From Heyndrickxia acidiproducens DSM 23148 (GTDB lineage Bacteria > Bacillota > Bacilli > Bacillales > Bacillaceae_C), in NCBI RefSeq assembly GCF_000374345.1, contig NZ_KB893997.1, forward strand, positions 1-48,921: 48,921 bases of DNA. The letters are read 5' to 3'. Both the position numbers and the translations under genes were made by a program. Positions 17,442-25,175 of this stretch are shown in pieces; the stretch's first letter is position 1; each line of letters begins with the position of its first letter. Below the pieces are notes generated by a model, which was not told the DNA's origin, made no database searches, and saw nothing but the letters and a program-made list of their open reading frames with translations.

Positions 17442-17885
17442 CTATATTCTTTTTGCACCAATATATCTTGGTTTCCAGTAAGGGTTGCTGAGGCTGTCGT
17501 TTTTTACCCCTTTGGAAACAGAATGGATCACTTTATTATGTCCAATATAAATCGCAACATGTGACGGAGATCTCTTATAAGTATGGAAGAAAACCAAATC
17601 TCCCGGTTTTAATTTTGACTTGCTGACTTTTTTGCCTTTTTTATACATACTTGCTGCAGTTCGCGGGAGATTTTTTCCGTTCTTTTTATATGTATATTTC
17701 ACGAAACCTGAGCAATCAAAGCCGGATGGTGTCGTGCCTCCCCATTTATATGGTGTTCCAATATAATGTTTCGCTGTCTTTATCACTTTAGATGGAGAAT
17801 AGCTGGCGGCTTCAGCTGCCTTTGATGGTAATAAAAACCCAAAACTTATCATGATCGCCAGTAGTATTGGAGCAACTTTTTTCAT
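17442..17885 (-). CDS. Secreted NlpC/P60 cell-wall peptidase
   Basis: 147 residues from ATG at 17885, chosen because GAGGTGG lies five bases upstream and the next residues (MKKVAPILLAIMISFGFLLPSKAAEA) form a signal peptide with an AXA-type cleavage site near residue 25; the open frame extends further upstream to 17927 without support. The mature protein is a single NlpC/P60 domain: catalytic Cys in GFDCSGFV, His in SPSHVAIYIG and the third polar position near NKVIHS. Such enzymes cut gamma-D-Glu-diaminopimelate bonds in peptidoglycan stem peptides. No LysM or SH3 binding domain is present, so it would rely on a partner or diffuse freely. Standing alone between two terminators and a divergent gene. 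Confidence 0.9.
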   Translation of the reverse strand: MKKVAPILLAIMISFGFLLPSKAAEAASYSPSKVIKTAKHYIGTPYKWGGTTPSGFDCSGFVKYTYKKNGKNLPRTAASMYKKGKKVSKSKLKPGDLVFFHTYKRSPSHVAIYIGHNKVIHSVSKGVKNDSLSNPYWKPRYIGAKRI

Positions 17886-18107
17886 TTTTCCACCTCTGTC
17901 TATTATTCTTGTATATAAATATACCAAATGATTGTCGGAATTTTGGTTACGTGAACATTAAATAGTATTACAAAAAGATTACATAATCGACATAAATTTC
18001 AAACTTATTCTATTTGGATTGGCTTATGAAGAAAAGCGGGTGCTGCCAATCTTTATTTTGTTCCTAAATGGAAAGGCCGGTGCACGTAAAAAAATAAACG
18101 CCGTTTT

Positions 18108-18137
18108 TTGCTTCCTGTTATTGTTTCTGGATATAAT
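18108..18137 (+). promoter_or_regulatory. Promoter of map (18184)
   Basis: TTGCTT (18108), 18 bases, perfect TATAAT (18132-18137), 46 bases before the ATG. This supports the downstream start, since the promoter lies inside the longer open frame. Confidence 0.6.
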
Positions 18138-18183
18138 GGAAAGGTCCGAATGGTGTATTTTGAAATTGAAGGGAACGATTGGC

Positions 18184-18927
18184 ATGATCGTTAAAACAGA
18201 AGAAGATTTGGAAGGATTAAAAAAAATCGGCCGGCTGGTGGCTTTCATAAGGGATGAATTAAAAGAAAAAGCAAAACCAGGCGTGACAACGAAGGAATTG
18301 GACGAACTGGCCGGGCGGATTTTTGCGGAAAACGGGGCAATTTCCGGGCCAAAAGGAGAATATGATTTTCCCGGCTACACCTGCATTAGTGTTAATGATG
18401 AAGTTGCCCACGGCATTCCGGGTAACAAAGTGTTGCAGGAAGGCGATCTGGTTAATGTCGATGTGTCAGGTTCGTTAAACGGTTATTATGCCGATACAGG
18501 GATTTCTTTTGTGGCAGGAAAAGGCAATCCGGAGTTAACGGCGCTTTGCGAATGTGCAGAAAGGGCATTTGAACGGGGCTTAACCAAAATAAGAGCAGGC
18601 AAAAAACAGAATCAGATCGGGCGTGCGGTTGAAAAAGAGACGTATGGAAGCGGATTTAATGTACTGCTGAATTTAACGGGACACGGAGTAGGAAGAGCGC
18701 TGCATGAGGATCCGGAATACATTTTAAATTATTATGATCCTGAGGACACGGATCTATTAAAAGACGGTATGGTCATTGCATTTGAACCATTTGTCTCAAC
18801 CGGCGCAGAAGAAGTCGTCGAAACTGGCGACGGCTGGACATATAAAACGCCGGACGGGAGCCTGGTTGCGCAAGTGGAACATACCGTCATTGTTACAAAA
18901 GGCAAGCCTATCGTTTTAACGCGATAA
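18184..18927 (+). CDS. map: Methionine aminopeptidase, type I (first copy)
   Basis: 247 residues from ATG at 18184, the normal MAP length. The open frame reaches back to 18019 but that part contains the promoter and reads as non-homologous. Metal ligands of the pita-bread fold can be followed: VNVDVSGSLNGYYADTG (two Asp), GHGVGRALHEDPE (His), FEPFVSTG (Glu) and AQVEHTVIV (Glu). It removes the initiator Met after deformylation. A second copy lies at 41419-42180; the two differ considerably, and neither is next to ribosomal protein genes, so the housekeeping copy may be a third gene elsewhere. The 3' end overlaps bioY by 20 bases, tail to tail. Confidence 0.93.
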   Translation: MIVKTEEDLEGLKKIGRLVAFIRDELKEKAKPGVTTKELDELAGRIFAENGAISGPKGEYDFPGYTCISVNDEVAHGIPGNKVLQEGDLVNVDVSGSLNGYYADTGISFVAGKGNPELTALCECAERAFERGLTKIRAGKKQNQIGRAVEKETYGSGFNVLLNLTGHGVGRALHEDPEYILNYYDPEDTDLLKDGMVIAFEPFVSTGAEEVVETGDGWTYKTPDGSLVAQVEHTVIVTKGKPIVLTR

Positions 18928-19489
18928 GCGGGGAAACTGAGCGGATACGGTGTGCCATCCAGCCGGCAAACAGTGATAAAACAATATCTTTTGGAAGCGG
19001 CACGGCCATCCAGATCCAGGCGATTTTATAACTAAAAGCCTGCGGTGCCTGCGCCCAAATTTTATAAGCGGCATACATCCAGTTGGTGCCAATAAGATAA
19101 TTGATGATTAGTCCAATAATGGCGGCCGTGAAGTAGGCTGAAAGATGGTTATGCTTCTCGATGACTTTTCCAACTGCATAGGCCGCAATGATAAAGCTGA
19201 CAATGAATCCGAAAGTAGGGCTGAGAACATTTTGAAAGCCCCCGCTGAATCGGGCATAGACCGGCGCTCCCAATAAGCCGATGATCATATAGGCTGCCAT
19301 TGAAAGAGCGCCGAGCCTGCTTCCAAGTATGGCGCCTGCAAGGATAGCAAAAAATGTTTGCAATGTAATTGGAACCCCTCCAACGACCAGAAATGGCACG
19401 ATGGACGTAATATTTGACCCAATTGCCATCAGTGCGACAAAAATGGCCGCATAACAAAGGTCAAGGGCGCGAAACTTTTTTCCTGCCAT
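18908..19489 (-). CDS. bioY: Biotin transporter, S component BioY
   Basis: 193 residues, about six membrane helices. BioY features visible: LDLCYAAIFVALMAIGSNI in helix 1, GGVPITLQTFFAILAGAILGSRLGALSM, and GAPVYARFSGGFQNVLSPTFGFI, the conserved G-x-P-v-F-a-x-x-x-G-G segment that lines the substrate site. BioY binds biotin in the membrane and works with the ECF energy-coupling module encoded elsewhere. ATG at 19489 with AGGAGG upstream. A BirA-type operator lies over its promoter (19533-19585), which fits repression by biotin. The last codons overlap map. Confidence 0.95.
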   Translation of the reverse strand: MAGKKFRALDLCYAAIFVALMAIGSNITSIVPFLVVGGVPITLQTFFAILAGAILGSRLGALSMAAYMIIGLLGAPVYARFSGGFQNVLSPTFGFIVSFIIAAYAVGKVIEKHNHLSAYFTAAIIGLIINYLIGTNWMYAAYKIWAQAPQAFSYKIAWIWMAVPLPKDIVLSLFAGWMAHRIRSVSPLIALKR

Positions 19490-19532
19490 AGTAATGAATC
19501 CTCCTTATTCCTGTTAAAATATCATCCTTTAA

Positions 19533-19585
19533 AGCTTAAAAAATTTTTGGACATATGTCAACATAAAATTAAAATAGGTTGACAT
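19533..19585 (-). promoter_or_regulatory. bioY promoter with BirA-type operator
   Basis: ATGTCAAC (19555-19562) and GTTGACAT (19578-19585) are inverted copies 15 bases apart, the arrangement of Bacillus BirA sites. The -35 TTGACA (19561-19556, minus strand) is part of one arm; with 17 bases to TAAGCT (19538-19533) it makes a normal promoter. BirA bound here would block the polymerase. The remainder to 19783 holds no gene that I can see. Confidence 0.75.
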
Positions 19586-19783
19586 ATATTTTAGGGAGAG
19601 CCGTTGCAGGATGCCAGGTCCGGAATAGCAGAAGACCTGCATCCAATTGGCCTGCTTTTAGTGCCGGACAAGAAAGAAAGCCGGTTTGGGTAAGGAAAAT
19701 GGCATAGTAAACAAGCAAAATAGCACAGTTGACCTACCGCAGTATCGGACAGAAAGCAGTTGGCCGGGCATGAAAAATCGCAT

Positions 19784-19823
19784 AAAATAAAGCAGATAAC
19801 CGTCTAGTTATCTGCTTTATTTT
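19784..19823. terminator. Perfect bidirectional hairpin terminator
   Basis: AAAATAAAGCAGATAAC and GTTATCTGCTTTATTTT pair completely around six bases; it ends the acetyltransferase gene, whose stop codon is in the loop. Confidence 0.85.
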
Positions 19824-20637
19824 GGTTTTCCACAGCGTATTCATCCAAAAAACGTGCGGTGAAGTCTACTAAAGGTCGCTGCCTGATGAGTCTGGCGGGT
19901 GCCGCACCAATGAGGCCGGTCTCGACCATGTGTTTTTTTTCAAAGGCTCTGCCGATTTTATTAAAAAGATCGGAGTTTTTCTCATAGTCCCGGTAAGTTC
20001 CCCACACTCTTTTGCCATCTTCCATCATGGCGCAGTTCATTGTGTACACTTTTGTGTACCGGTTGGAGCGGAATTCACCGAGGTGCATAGATGTATTGGA
20101 ATGGTAATCCACGCCCAGAAGCAGAATATAGCCGTTTTTTTCATAAATGCGGGCAAGCGGGGATTGTTCGCCAAAAGGAAAATCAAGGAAATGCTCTGCA
20201 ACCATATATTCGGCATACTTGCCCCATGCCGTAAAAGAACAGTTTGGATGGCTGCTTCGTAACACACCCGGATACGTCCGGAAAAGTTCTGCAATTCTGC
20301 CCATCCCGTAAGTCGGCGTGATGCGCGGATCAAAAGCAGGCATTGTTTCACGGATCGTATCCCACCAGTCTTCCGGAACAAGGGGGTTTTCCCAAAAAGA
20401 AGGATCTGAATTATTCGTCGTTTGTGCCGGCATGATAATGGTCCCTTTATCTGTAATGGTTTCCATTAAGGCTTGGATCACGGTAACCTCGCCGCCGCAA
20501 ACCCAGCCCATTGAACTTAAAGAAGAATGAACGATCACGGTCATCCCCTTTTTTAATCCCAGCTTGTGGAAGTCTTCGGTACATCTTTCTTTTGTCACAA
20601 TGATTTTTTTCTTCTGGATAACCTGTTCTTCAGACAT
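19804..20637 (-). CDS. Aminoglycoside N(3)-acetyltransferase family protein (AAC(3)/YokD-like)
   Basis: 277 residues, the standard length. Family marks: VIVHSSLSSMGWVCGGEVTVIQAL (CoA-binding start), GTIIMPAQTTNNSDPS, PTYGMGRIAELFRTYPGVLRSSHPNCSFTAWG and LLLGVDYHSNTSMHLGE with the catalytic His region. True AAC(3) enzymes transfer acetyl from acetyl-CoA to the 3-amino group of 2-deoxystreptamine antibiotics, but many Bacillus chromosomal members (YokD type) have no proven drug resistance. AGGAGG-like GGAGG lies before the ATG at 20637. No mobile element adjoins it, so it looks like a resident gene. Confidence 0.88.
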   Translation of the reverse strand: MSEEQVIQKKKIIVTKERCTEDFHKLGLKKGMTVIVHSSLSSMGWVCGGEVTVIQALMETITDKGTIIMPAQTTNNSDPSFWENPLVPEDWWDTIRETMPAFDPRITPTYGMGRIAELFRTYPGVLRSSHPNCSFTAWGKYAEYMVAEHFLDFPFGEQSPLARIYEKNGYILLLGVDYHSNTSMHLGEFRSNRYTKVYTMNCAMMEDGKRVWGTYRDYEKNSDLFNKIGRAFEKKHMVETGLIGAAPARLIRQRPLVDFTARFLDEYAVENQNKADN

Positions 20638-20803
20638 ATTTTTTCCTCCCGTCAGAACGGTAGCAAAGTGCTTTTAGCAATATTGTAACACGAAAAGAGA
20701 GCTTTCTGAGCGGCTGTACCATTTCATTTGAAATATTCTCCGGACTTGTCTCATATCCTTTAATATTGAAAAAGTTTTTCGAGATAAGGAGCAGTGGCAG
20801 AAC

Positions 20804-22132
20804 ATGGCTGTGTTTTTCAAGGGAGCATTCTTGCTGATGGGGGTTGCATTAATCGGGGAATGTATTGAATTTTTAACCAATATGGTACTGGCCAATGAAC
20901 TCGGCGAACATGGAATGGGGCTGTACATGTCGATATTGCCGGTGATCTTTCTTATCGTCACCATATCGAGCATGGAGCTGCCTATTTCAATTTCAAAATT
21001 TGTCGCTGAAAAAGAAAAAAAATATCACTATCATATGCTCCAGCATACGATTCGTTTTACGATCCTATTTACGCTTGTATTAATCGGCGCCGCACTCGTT
21101 TTGCTTCCCGTCATTCCGATTTTCAAGCATTATCACCCCTATATCCGCGGGTTGATCATAGCGTTGATTCCAATCGTTGCTTTTTCCTCCATTGCACGAG
21201 GCTATTTTATGGGCGTCCAGCAAATGGGTAAAATCGCGACCGCTAATTTTCTGCGTAAAGTGATGCAGCTAATTTTACTTGTACTCCTTTATCACTGGAT
21301 ACATTTTGACTTGGAGTTGTCCATTTTTGTTGCCTTGTGCACGTTAGTCGGCAGCGACCTTGTTGTCATGCTTTATTTTATCCACATGTTTGTGCTGCAG
21401 TTGAAAATGCTAAAGAAAAAGGAACAGACCTATCTGAGCGGCCGGGTAATACGGAAAAATCTGCTGGCTGTTTCCCTGCCGACAACCGGCATGCGTATCA
21501 TCCATTCCATTACGAGTGCAATTGAACCGTTTTTGATCAAATGGGTGCTCATAAAAGCAGGCATGACGGAAACAATGGCAAACGAACATTTCGGCCTCAT
21601 GGCAGGTATCGCATTCACGATCGGATTTTTTCCCGCTTTTATCGCCCATTCCTTCTCCACCGTATTGATCCCTACAGTTGCGGAAGCCTATGCCAAACGG
21701 GATGGGGTTACATTACAGAAGCTGCTGCAACAGGTGATGATGATGACATTTCTTTACGGTTTGCCGGCTGTGATCTTGATCTACACTTTTGCGGATCCGC
21801 TGGCGCAATTGTTTTCCCATTCATCAGCTGCATCTGTTTATGTGCGACTGTTGTGGCCGTATTTTTTATTCCATTATTTTGTGATTCCGATGCAGGCATT
21901 TTTGATCGGGCTCGGGCTGATCCGCGATGCTTTGGCCCATTTCGTCTGGTCCACCATTGTTTCGTACGGGATGATTTATTTTCTCGGCGCCAATCCCCAG
22001 TACCAAATGGCCGGGGTTATTATCGCCATGAATACCGGAGCACTCCTGCTTATGATGATGCACTATTTAACGATTTGCAAAAAAATTGAAATTTCGCTGA
22101 TTCTGCGGAAACCGGCGAAGCATACTTTTTAA
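20804..22132 (+). CDS. Oligosaccharide-flippase-superfamily membrane protein (YkvU/SpoVB-like)
   Basis: 442 residues with 12 or so membrane helices (MOP/MATE superfamily). The N terminus FFKGAFLLMGVALIGECIEFLTNMVLANELGEHGMGLYM, then RGYFMGVQQMGKIATAN and SFSTVLIPTVAEAYAKRDG, are typical of SpoVB-type spore-envelope proteins. The length fits B. subtilis YkvU (about 445) better than SpoVB or MurJ-type YtgP (about 520-545). SpoVB-like proteins act in the forespore outer membrane during cortex formation, probably by flipping a lipid-linked precursor. ATG at 20804 follows AAGGAG by 12 bases, a long gap. The stop is followed in the same frame by 72 more sense codons (see separate entry). Confidence 0.8.
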   Translation: MAVFFKGAFLLMGVALIGECIEFLTNMVLANELGEHGMGLYMSILPVIFLIVTISSMELPISISKFVAEKEKKYHYHMLQHTIRFTILFTLVLIGAALVLLPVIPIFKHYHPYIRGLIIALIPIVAFSSIARGYFMGVQQMGKIATANFLRKVMQLILLVLLYHWIHFDLELSIFVALCTLVGSDLVVMLYFIHMFVLQLKMLKKKEQTYLSGRVIRKNLLAVSLPTTGMRIIHSITSAIEPFLIKWVLIKAGMTETMANEHFGLMAGIAFTIGFFPAFIAHSFSTVLIPTVAEAYAKRDGVTLQKLLQQVMMMTFLYGLPAVILIYTFADPLAQLFSHSSAASVYVRLLWPYFLFHYFVIPMQAFLIGLGLIRDALAHFVWSTIVSYGMIYFLGANPQYQMAGVIIAMNTGALLLMMMHYLTICKKIEISLILRKPAKHTF

Positions 22133-22351
22133 AGTGCCAATGGAGATGAAACATGGGGAGTTAATAAATATGGAAAAAAGCGGGCGCGTTTGCTTGCCGG
22201 TACCGGACAAGTGTTACACGGCTACGGTTGGATCAAGGAAAGCGGATTTGACCAGGCAGAAGCTGAGGGCTGGGATTTTGTACAGTACGGGCAATTTCCA
22301 GCTTGGAACAAAAGTTTAGCAAGGAATATAGAAAATTGGAACATGGCATGA
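22133..22351 (+). other. In-frame open stretch after the flippase stop; possible gene remnant
   Basis: Directly after the flippase TAA the same frame stays open for 72 sense codons to TGA at 22349. It reads like protein: GDETWGVNKYGKKRARLLA, then LHGYGWIKESGFDQAEAEG and WDFVQYGQFPAWNKSLA, rich in Trp, Gly and aromatic residues. There is no ATG, GTG or TTG with a ribosome binding site at its beginning. A second frame (22134-22316) is also open with an ATG after a GGAG, but its composition is less natural. It may be a decayed gene that lost its start. No homologue recognised. Confidence 0.3.
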
Positions 22352-22467
22352 GTCAATCGCAGCGAAAAACCAATATCTCTTGGTGTTTTCATCCTTTTTT
22401 TGTGAAAAAGAGGATACGTGGAGGTTACCGTTTTCAATTTTTTAAAAGCTGTCCACTCTCCAGCTCT

Positions 22468-22953
22468 TTAATGATTATTTTTCCCGTCTTTAAGGGCATA
22501 ATTTTTTTCGAATAGATATTGAATTCCATACAGTAGAAATGCTTTATAAAAGTAATAAAGGAAGAATTGAAAATGATTTAACTTCTTTAAAGAAATGTAT
22601 TTTACTTTTCCAAATAACTTTATTAGTGGAAAAGTAAACAAAAAGTCAATTGCCGCGTTGGTTAGAATGAATTTTTTAAAGTTTCCATATGTACATTTTA
22701 GTATCCACAATGAATTTGTTAAGAATGGCCCAATATAAAAAGGAAACTCACCAAATAAATGTGAATGGGGTTTATTATAAAAAAACCACCATTTACGTTT
22801 TTTTCCAATCATTCCATTTATTATTTCAAATAGAACCAGTACCAAAGTTGCAGGAAAAAATCTTTTCATATTGTTTTTTCCAAAAAATATGAGTGTTGAC
22901 CATGAAAACACAACTAAAGCAATACGAGCGATTCCTTGCATTTTTACTGTCAT
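22468..22953 (-). CDS. Small integral membrane protein, CBO0543-like
   Basis: 161 residues from ATG at 22953, chosen because GAGGGGAG lies seven bases upstream; the frame continues to 23007 without support. Four or five hydrophobic segments, with the recognisable central part KKRKWWFFYNKPHSHLFGEFPF followed by GPFLTNSLWILK. This resembles the CBO0543 family of Bacillus/Clostridium membrane proteins of unknown function (identification from memory, moderate). The gene is clearly more AT-rich than its neighbours, with many Phe, Lys, Asn and Ile codons, and begins the accessory stretch that runs to the tRNA-Arg. The AT-rich bases 22352-22467 hold no gene. Confidence 0.65.
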   Translation of the reverse strand: MTVKMQGIARIALVVFSWSTLIFFGKNNMKRFFPATLVLVLFEIINGMIGKKRKWWFFYNKPHSHLFGEFPFYIGPFLTNSLWILKCTYGNFKKFILTNAAIDFLFTFPLIKLFGKVKYISLKKLNHFQFFLYYFYKAFLLYGIQYLFEKNYALKDGKNNH

Positions 22954-23077
22954 CACACGATTCTCCCCTCTTATGATCAAGATTATTTCTTTATTTAGAT
23001 TGCCCAATTATTTGGTTGTATATTTGTGGTGGGCAAATATATTTAAAAAGAAGTTATATATACAGAATTGTGCGAAA

Positions 23078-23191
23078 TTAACGATTGAAGATGGTATTGT
23101 AACCAAAACAAGCGATTATCATGGCACCCCGGTACAAAATATTGCTTTTCTAAGTAATATTAAAATCGGCAAGTGGTGCAGTGTATTGTAA
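23078..23191 (+). pseudogene. Possible gene fragment
   Basis: An open stretch reads LTIEDGIVTKTSDYHGTPV then QNIAFLSNIKIGKWCSVL and stop. It has no start signal and is followed by further broken pieces in other frames (KYGATIGQVLEPF at about 23230-23270). The composition looks protein-like, so I take it as a remnant in the AT-rich region. Family unknown. 23192-23363 has nothing else. Confidence 0.25.
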
Positions 23192-23363
23192 GGTAGTTCC
23201 GTAGAGATGTGATAAATAAGCTGGCTAAAAAGTATGGCGCCACGATTGGTCAAGTCTTGGAACCATTTTGATAGTAGTTATACTATTTGATTGGAAAAAT
23301 GATTTGGATGAAATAAACACAAAGACGACGATTCCTATTATTGGAATGGTCTAATAAAAATTG

Positions 23364-23606
23364 TTATCTAATATTGTTTTCTACCCATACTTTATATTTA
23401 AGAATGCCATCTTCTCGAAACTCTTCTGTATGAACAAGGTATGTTACATCCGGTAATCCACATAAAGCATAAGAAAGTACACTCGCAACTTTCAAATCAG
23501 GAGTAATAAATCCCCTTCCTTCTCCCATATCACTAACGCTGGAGAACCCCGCTTCCTCAGCCTCCCAAAATGTATCATAAATTCTATCATCTATTGTCCA
23601 TTCCAT
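23364..23606 (-). CDS. Hypothetical 80-residue protein
   Basis: ATG at 23606 with AAAGGAG seven bases upstream. The product is soluble and acidic: it starts MEWTIDDRIYDTFWEAEEAG, has a middle hydrophobic SVLSYALCGLPDVTYLV and ends in YKVWVENNIR. I recognise no family. The good ribosome binding site and the balanced composition argue that it is a real gene. It stands alone in the accessory stretch; an orphan immunity-type protein would be one possibility, without evidence. Confidence 0.55.
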   Translation of the reverse strand: MEWTIDDRIYDTFWEAEEAGFSSVSDMGEGRGFITPDLKVASVLSYALCGLPDVTYLVHTEEFREDGILKYKVWVENNIR

Positions 23607-23847
23607 ATGAATGCTCCTTTAGATATTTTAAAAAAATAATACTATTTTTAAAGGGAAAATTTTGTTTATTTGTGTCGGCTATAATTAAAAATCAAAAAAT
23701 CCTTCGCTTTTACGAGGGCCTATTTTGTTTATCGCCTGGACGTGTTCTGGCAAGCGCATTCGGCTGCTTTCCCAGCGATGATTGTTGCCATCGAAAGTAA
23801 TACTTTGTTTTTGCCCACATTTTTATTTACCTCATTCACATTATACG

Positions 23848-23915
23848 CGAATAAACGTTCGAAATATACCCTTGAAAGGAATACATGTTCGTGTTAAAAT
23901 AAGAACAAATATTCG
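23848..23915 (+). promoter_or_regulatory. SOS promoter with three LexA (DinR) boxes
   Basis: Box 1 CGAATAAACGTTCG (23848-23861) has one mismatch to CGAAC-N4-GTTCG. Box 2 GGAATACATGTTCG (23878-23891) lies exactly in the spacer of a promoter TTGAAA (23872-23877)-17-TAAAAT (23895-23900). Box 3 AGAACAAATATTCG (23902-23915) covers the transcript start region. Three sites around one promoter imply tight LexA repression and DNA-damage induction. Confidence 0.8.
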
Positions 23916-23931
23916 GATTGGAGGATTACCG

Positions 23932-24150
23932 ATGAAAAGTTTATTGCTTAATGCTGTTGAATCTGGCGAGCGATTGGAAATGATCTATATAAGCGAAAAA
24001 GGCGAGATATCGCAGCGTATTATCAAAGTCCTAAATGTAGAGGACGGATCCATTAAGGCATACTGCTGCACCCGCAGGCAGTTTCGCACATTTAAGCTGG
24101 TAAACATCTTATCGGTTGGCCATCTCCGTAAATACAATAGGGGGGCTTGA
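23932..24150 (+). CDS. 72-residue protein, first gene of an SOS operon (WYL-like fold possible)
   Basis: ATG at 23932 with GGAGG upstream. The sequence reads AVESGERLEMIYISEKGEI, then IKVLNVEDGSIKAYCCTRRQF and FKLVNILSVGHLRK. The order of beta-strand-like segments with Y-C-x-x-R-x-x-R-x-F-K resembles the WYL/Sm-like sensor domain of bacterial regulators, here without a DNA-binding domain. The gene is followed after three bases by a LexA-like DNA-binding protein, so the two may act together as a split regulator: one DNA-binding part and one sensing part. Controlled by the three LexA boxes upstream. WYL assignment is by eye and tentative. Confidence 0.65.
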   Translation: MKSLLLNAVESGERLEMIYISEKGEISQRIIKVLNVEDGSIKAYCCTRRQFRTFKLVNILSVGHLRKYNRGA

Positions 24151-24153
24151 AAA

Positions 24154-24432
24154 GTGGAATGGCGTATGAAAGCAAACGACTTTCGACCGCAACAGCAGCG
24201 GATAGAGAAAACAGAAGAACAAATTTTCAACTACATAAAAGAGTATATCGAAAAAAATAATTACTCTCCGTCCGTCCGGGATATCCAGCGGAACTGCGAT
24301 TTGCATTCACTCAGCACCATACATAAATACCTCGAAAAATTGAAGGGCAGGGGCCTGATTGATTGGGCCCCTGCGACTCCCAGGACAATCAAAATTGTAA
24401 ACAGGGGTTACGTAAAAAAGCCCACATGTTAG
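24154..24432 (+). CDS. LexA DNA-binding domain without protease domain
   Basis: 92 residues from GTG at 24154, preceded by AGGGGGG; an in-frame ATG at 24166 lacks a site. From residue 10 it follows LexA residue by residue: QQQRIEKTEEQIFNYIKEYI, then NNYSPSVRDIQRNCDLHSLS, then TIHKYLEKLKGRGLIDWAPA, then PRTIKIV. That is the winged helix of LexA with the recognition helix around SLSTIHKYLEKL. The Ala-Gly cleavage site and the Ser/Lys S24 peptidase part are absent, so it cannot be cleaved by RecA-driven autoproteolysis. Expressed from a LexA-box promoter, it could compete for LexA sites or bind its own targets after damage. Ends in a terminator. Confidence 0.8.
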   Translation: MEWRMKANDFRPQQQRIEKTEEQIFNYIKEYIEKNNYSPSVRDIQRNCDLHSLSTIHKYLEKLKGRGLIDWAPATPRTIKIVNRGYVKKPTC

Positions 24433-24440
24433 GGCTTTTT
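24414..24440 (+). terminator. Terminator of the SOS operon
   Basis: AAAAAAGCCC and GGGCTTTTT flank eight bases that include the stop codon TAG. Confidence 0.8.
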
Positions 24441-24618
24441 GTTTGTATACATGATTGATTGCAGACAATGTATTCAATATTTATCGGAGAATTATGGAAC
24501 CTACTGGGTAAAAAGGAAATGGTTAACGGATGGGGATAAAGACATTTTGATTGTGGCTGGAATTTTGTTTTTAATGTGGCTAATTAAATGGAAAAACGAG
24601 AACAAATATTCCTGTTTT

Positions 24619-24645
24619 AAAAATTCGTGCCAAATTCGTGCCAAA
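24619..24645 (+). repeat. Short tandem repeat near tRNA-Arg
   Basis: ATTCGTGCCAA occurs twice in a row about 75 bases from the tRNA 3' end. Such repeats are often seen where integrase genes once ended next to a tRNA attachment site, but no integrase is present here, so this is only a hint. Confidence 0.4.
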
Positions 24646-24655
24646 TGGGGCAAAA

Positions 24656-24702
24656 AGAAAAAACCACAAGGATTCCAGAATTGATGAAACCCTTGTGGCT
24701 GT
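24656..24702 (-). terminator. Terminator of tRNA-Arg
   Basis: On the minus strand CCACAAGG and CCTTGTGG pair around an 18-base loop and are followed by TTTTTTCTTTTT. Confidence 0.7.
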
Positions 24703-24716
24703 AGTGTTTTTTATAG

Positions 24717-24789
24717 CGGCCCCGAGAGGACTCGAACCTCCGACGCACGGTTTAGGAAACCGACGCTCTATCCGCTGAGCTACGGAGCC
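24717..24789 (-). tRNA. tRNA-Arg, anticodon CCT
   Basis: 73 bases. Acceptor GGCTCCG pairs with CGGGGCC (one G-T pair); D arm GCTCAGCGGATAGAGC; anticodon loop TTCCTAA gives CCT (codon AGG); T arm GGAGG TTCGAGT CCTCT; discriminator G, CCA not encoded. The first anticodon-stem pair is a T-T mismatch. It borders the AT-rich accessory stretch on its 3' side. Confidence 0.93.
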
Positions 24790-25175
24790 ATATATGTGAT
24801 GTAAAATGCACAGATATTATTATATACGAAAAGTAGTATTTTGAAAAGCCCCTTTGTCTGCCACTGTGTTTTTTTCGGCCGTACGATTCATGCCGGCTTT
24901 TTCATTTATCAGGTCTATCCCGCTGTATTACATATCTAAACAGCTTTGTTCTTGTCCAGCCACATTATTCATTTCGTGTCTAAACCGCCTTTTTATCTGC
25001 ACGATTTAAAACGTTTATTCTCACACACAGGCCTGATGATTTAGATATAAAATGAAAATTTTTTCATCGGGAGGAGCGCCGTTTCGCTTTTTTACACACG
25101 GAATAGCATATTTAAAAAGGGGTTGCGGCACAGCCGTTATCCTGTTCATCATTGGAATTGGCTGGGATATTTAAA
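24790..25175. other. Intergenic stretch with no recognised gene
   Basis: No ORF with a ribosome binding site on either strand. There is a faint, degenerate repetition (pieces like TATCTAAACAGC and GTCTAAACCGCC), possibly an older repeat array. GGGAGGAG at about 25070 is not followed by a usable start. Confidence 0.4.

Noticed and set aside
18019..18183. N-terminal extension of the first methionine aminopeptidase
   Set aside because: It contains a good promoter (18108-18137) and makes the protein 55 residues longer than the family.
22134..22319. 61-codon open frame after the flippase gene
   Set aside because: Its composition is less protein-like than the overlapping frame; not credible as a gene, though the region is recorded as a possible remnant.
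24439..24684. 81-codon open frame between the SOS operon and tRNA-Arg
   Set aside because: It starts within the terminator of the preceding operon, has no ribosome binding site and runs through the tRNA terminator.
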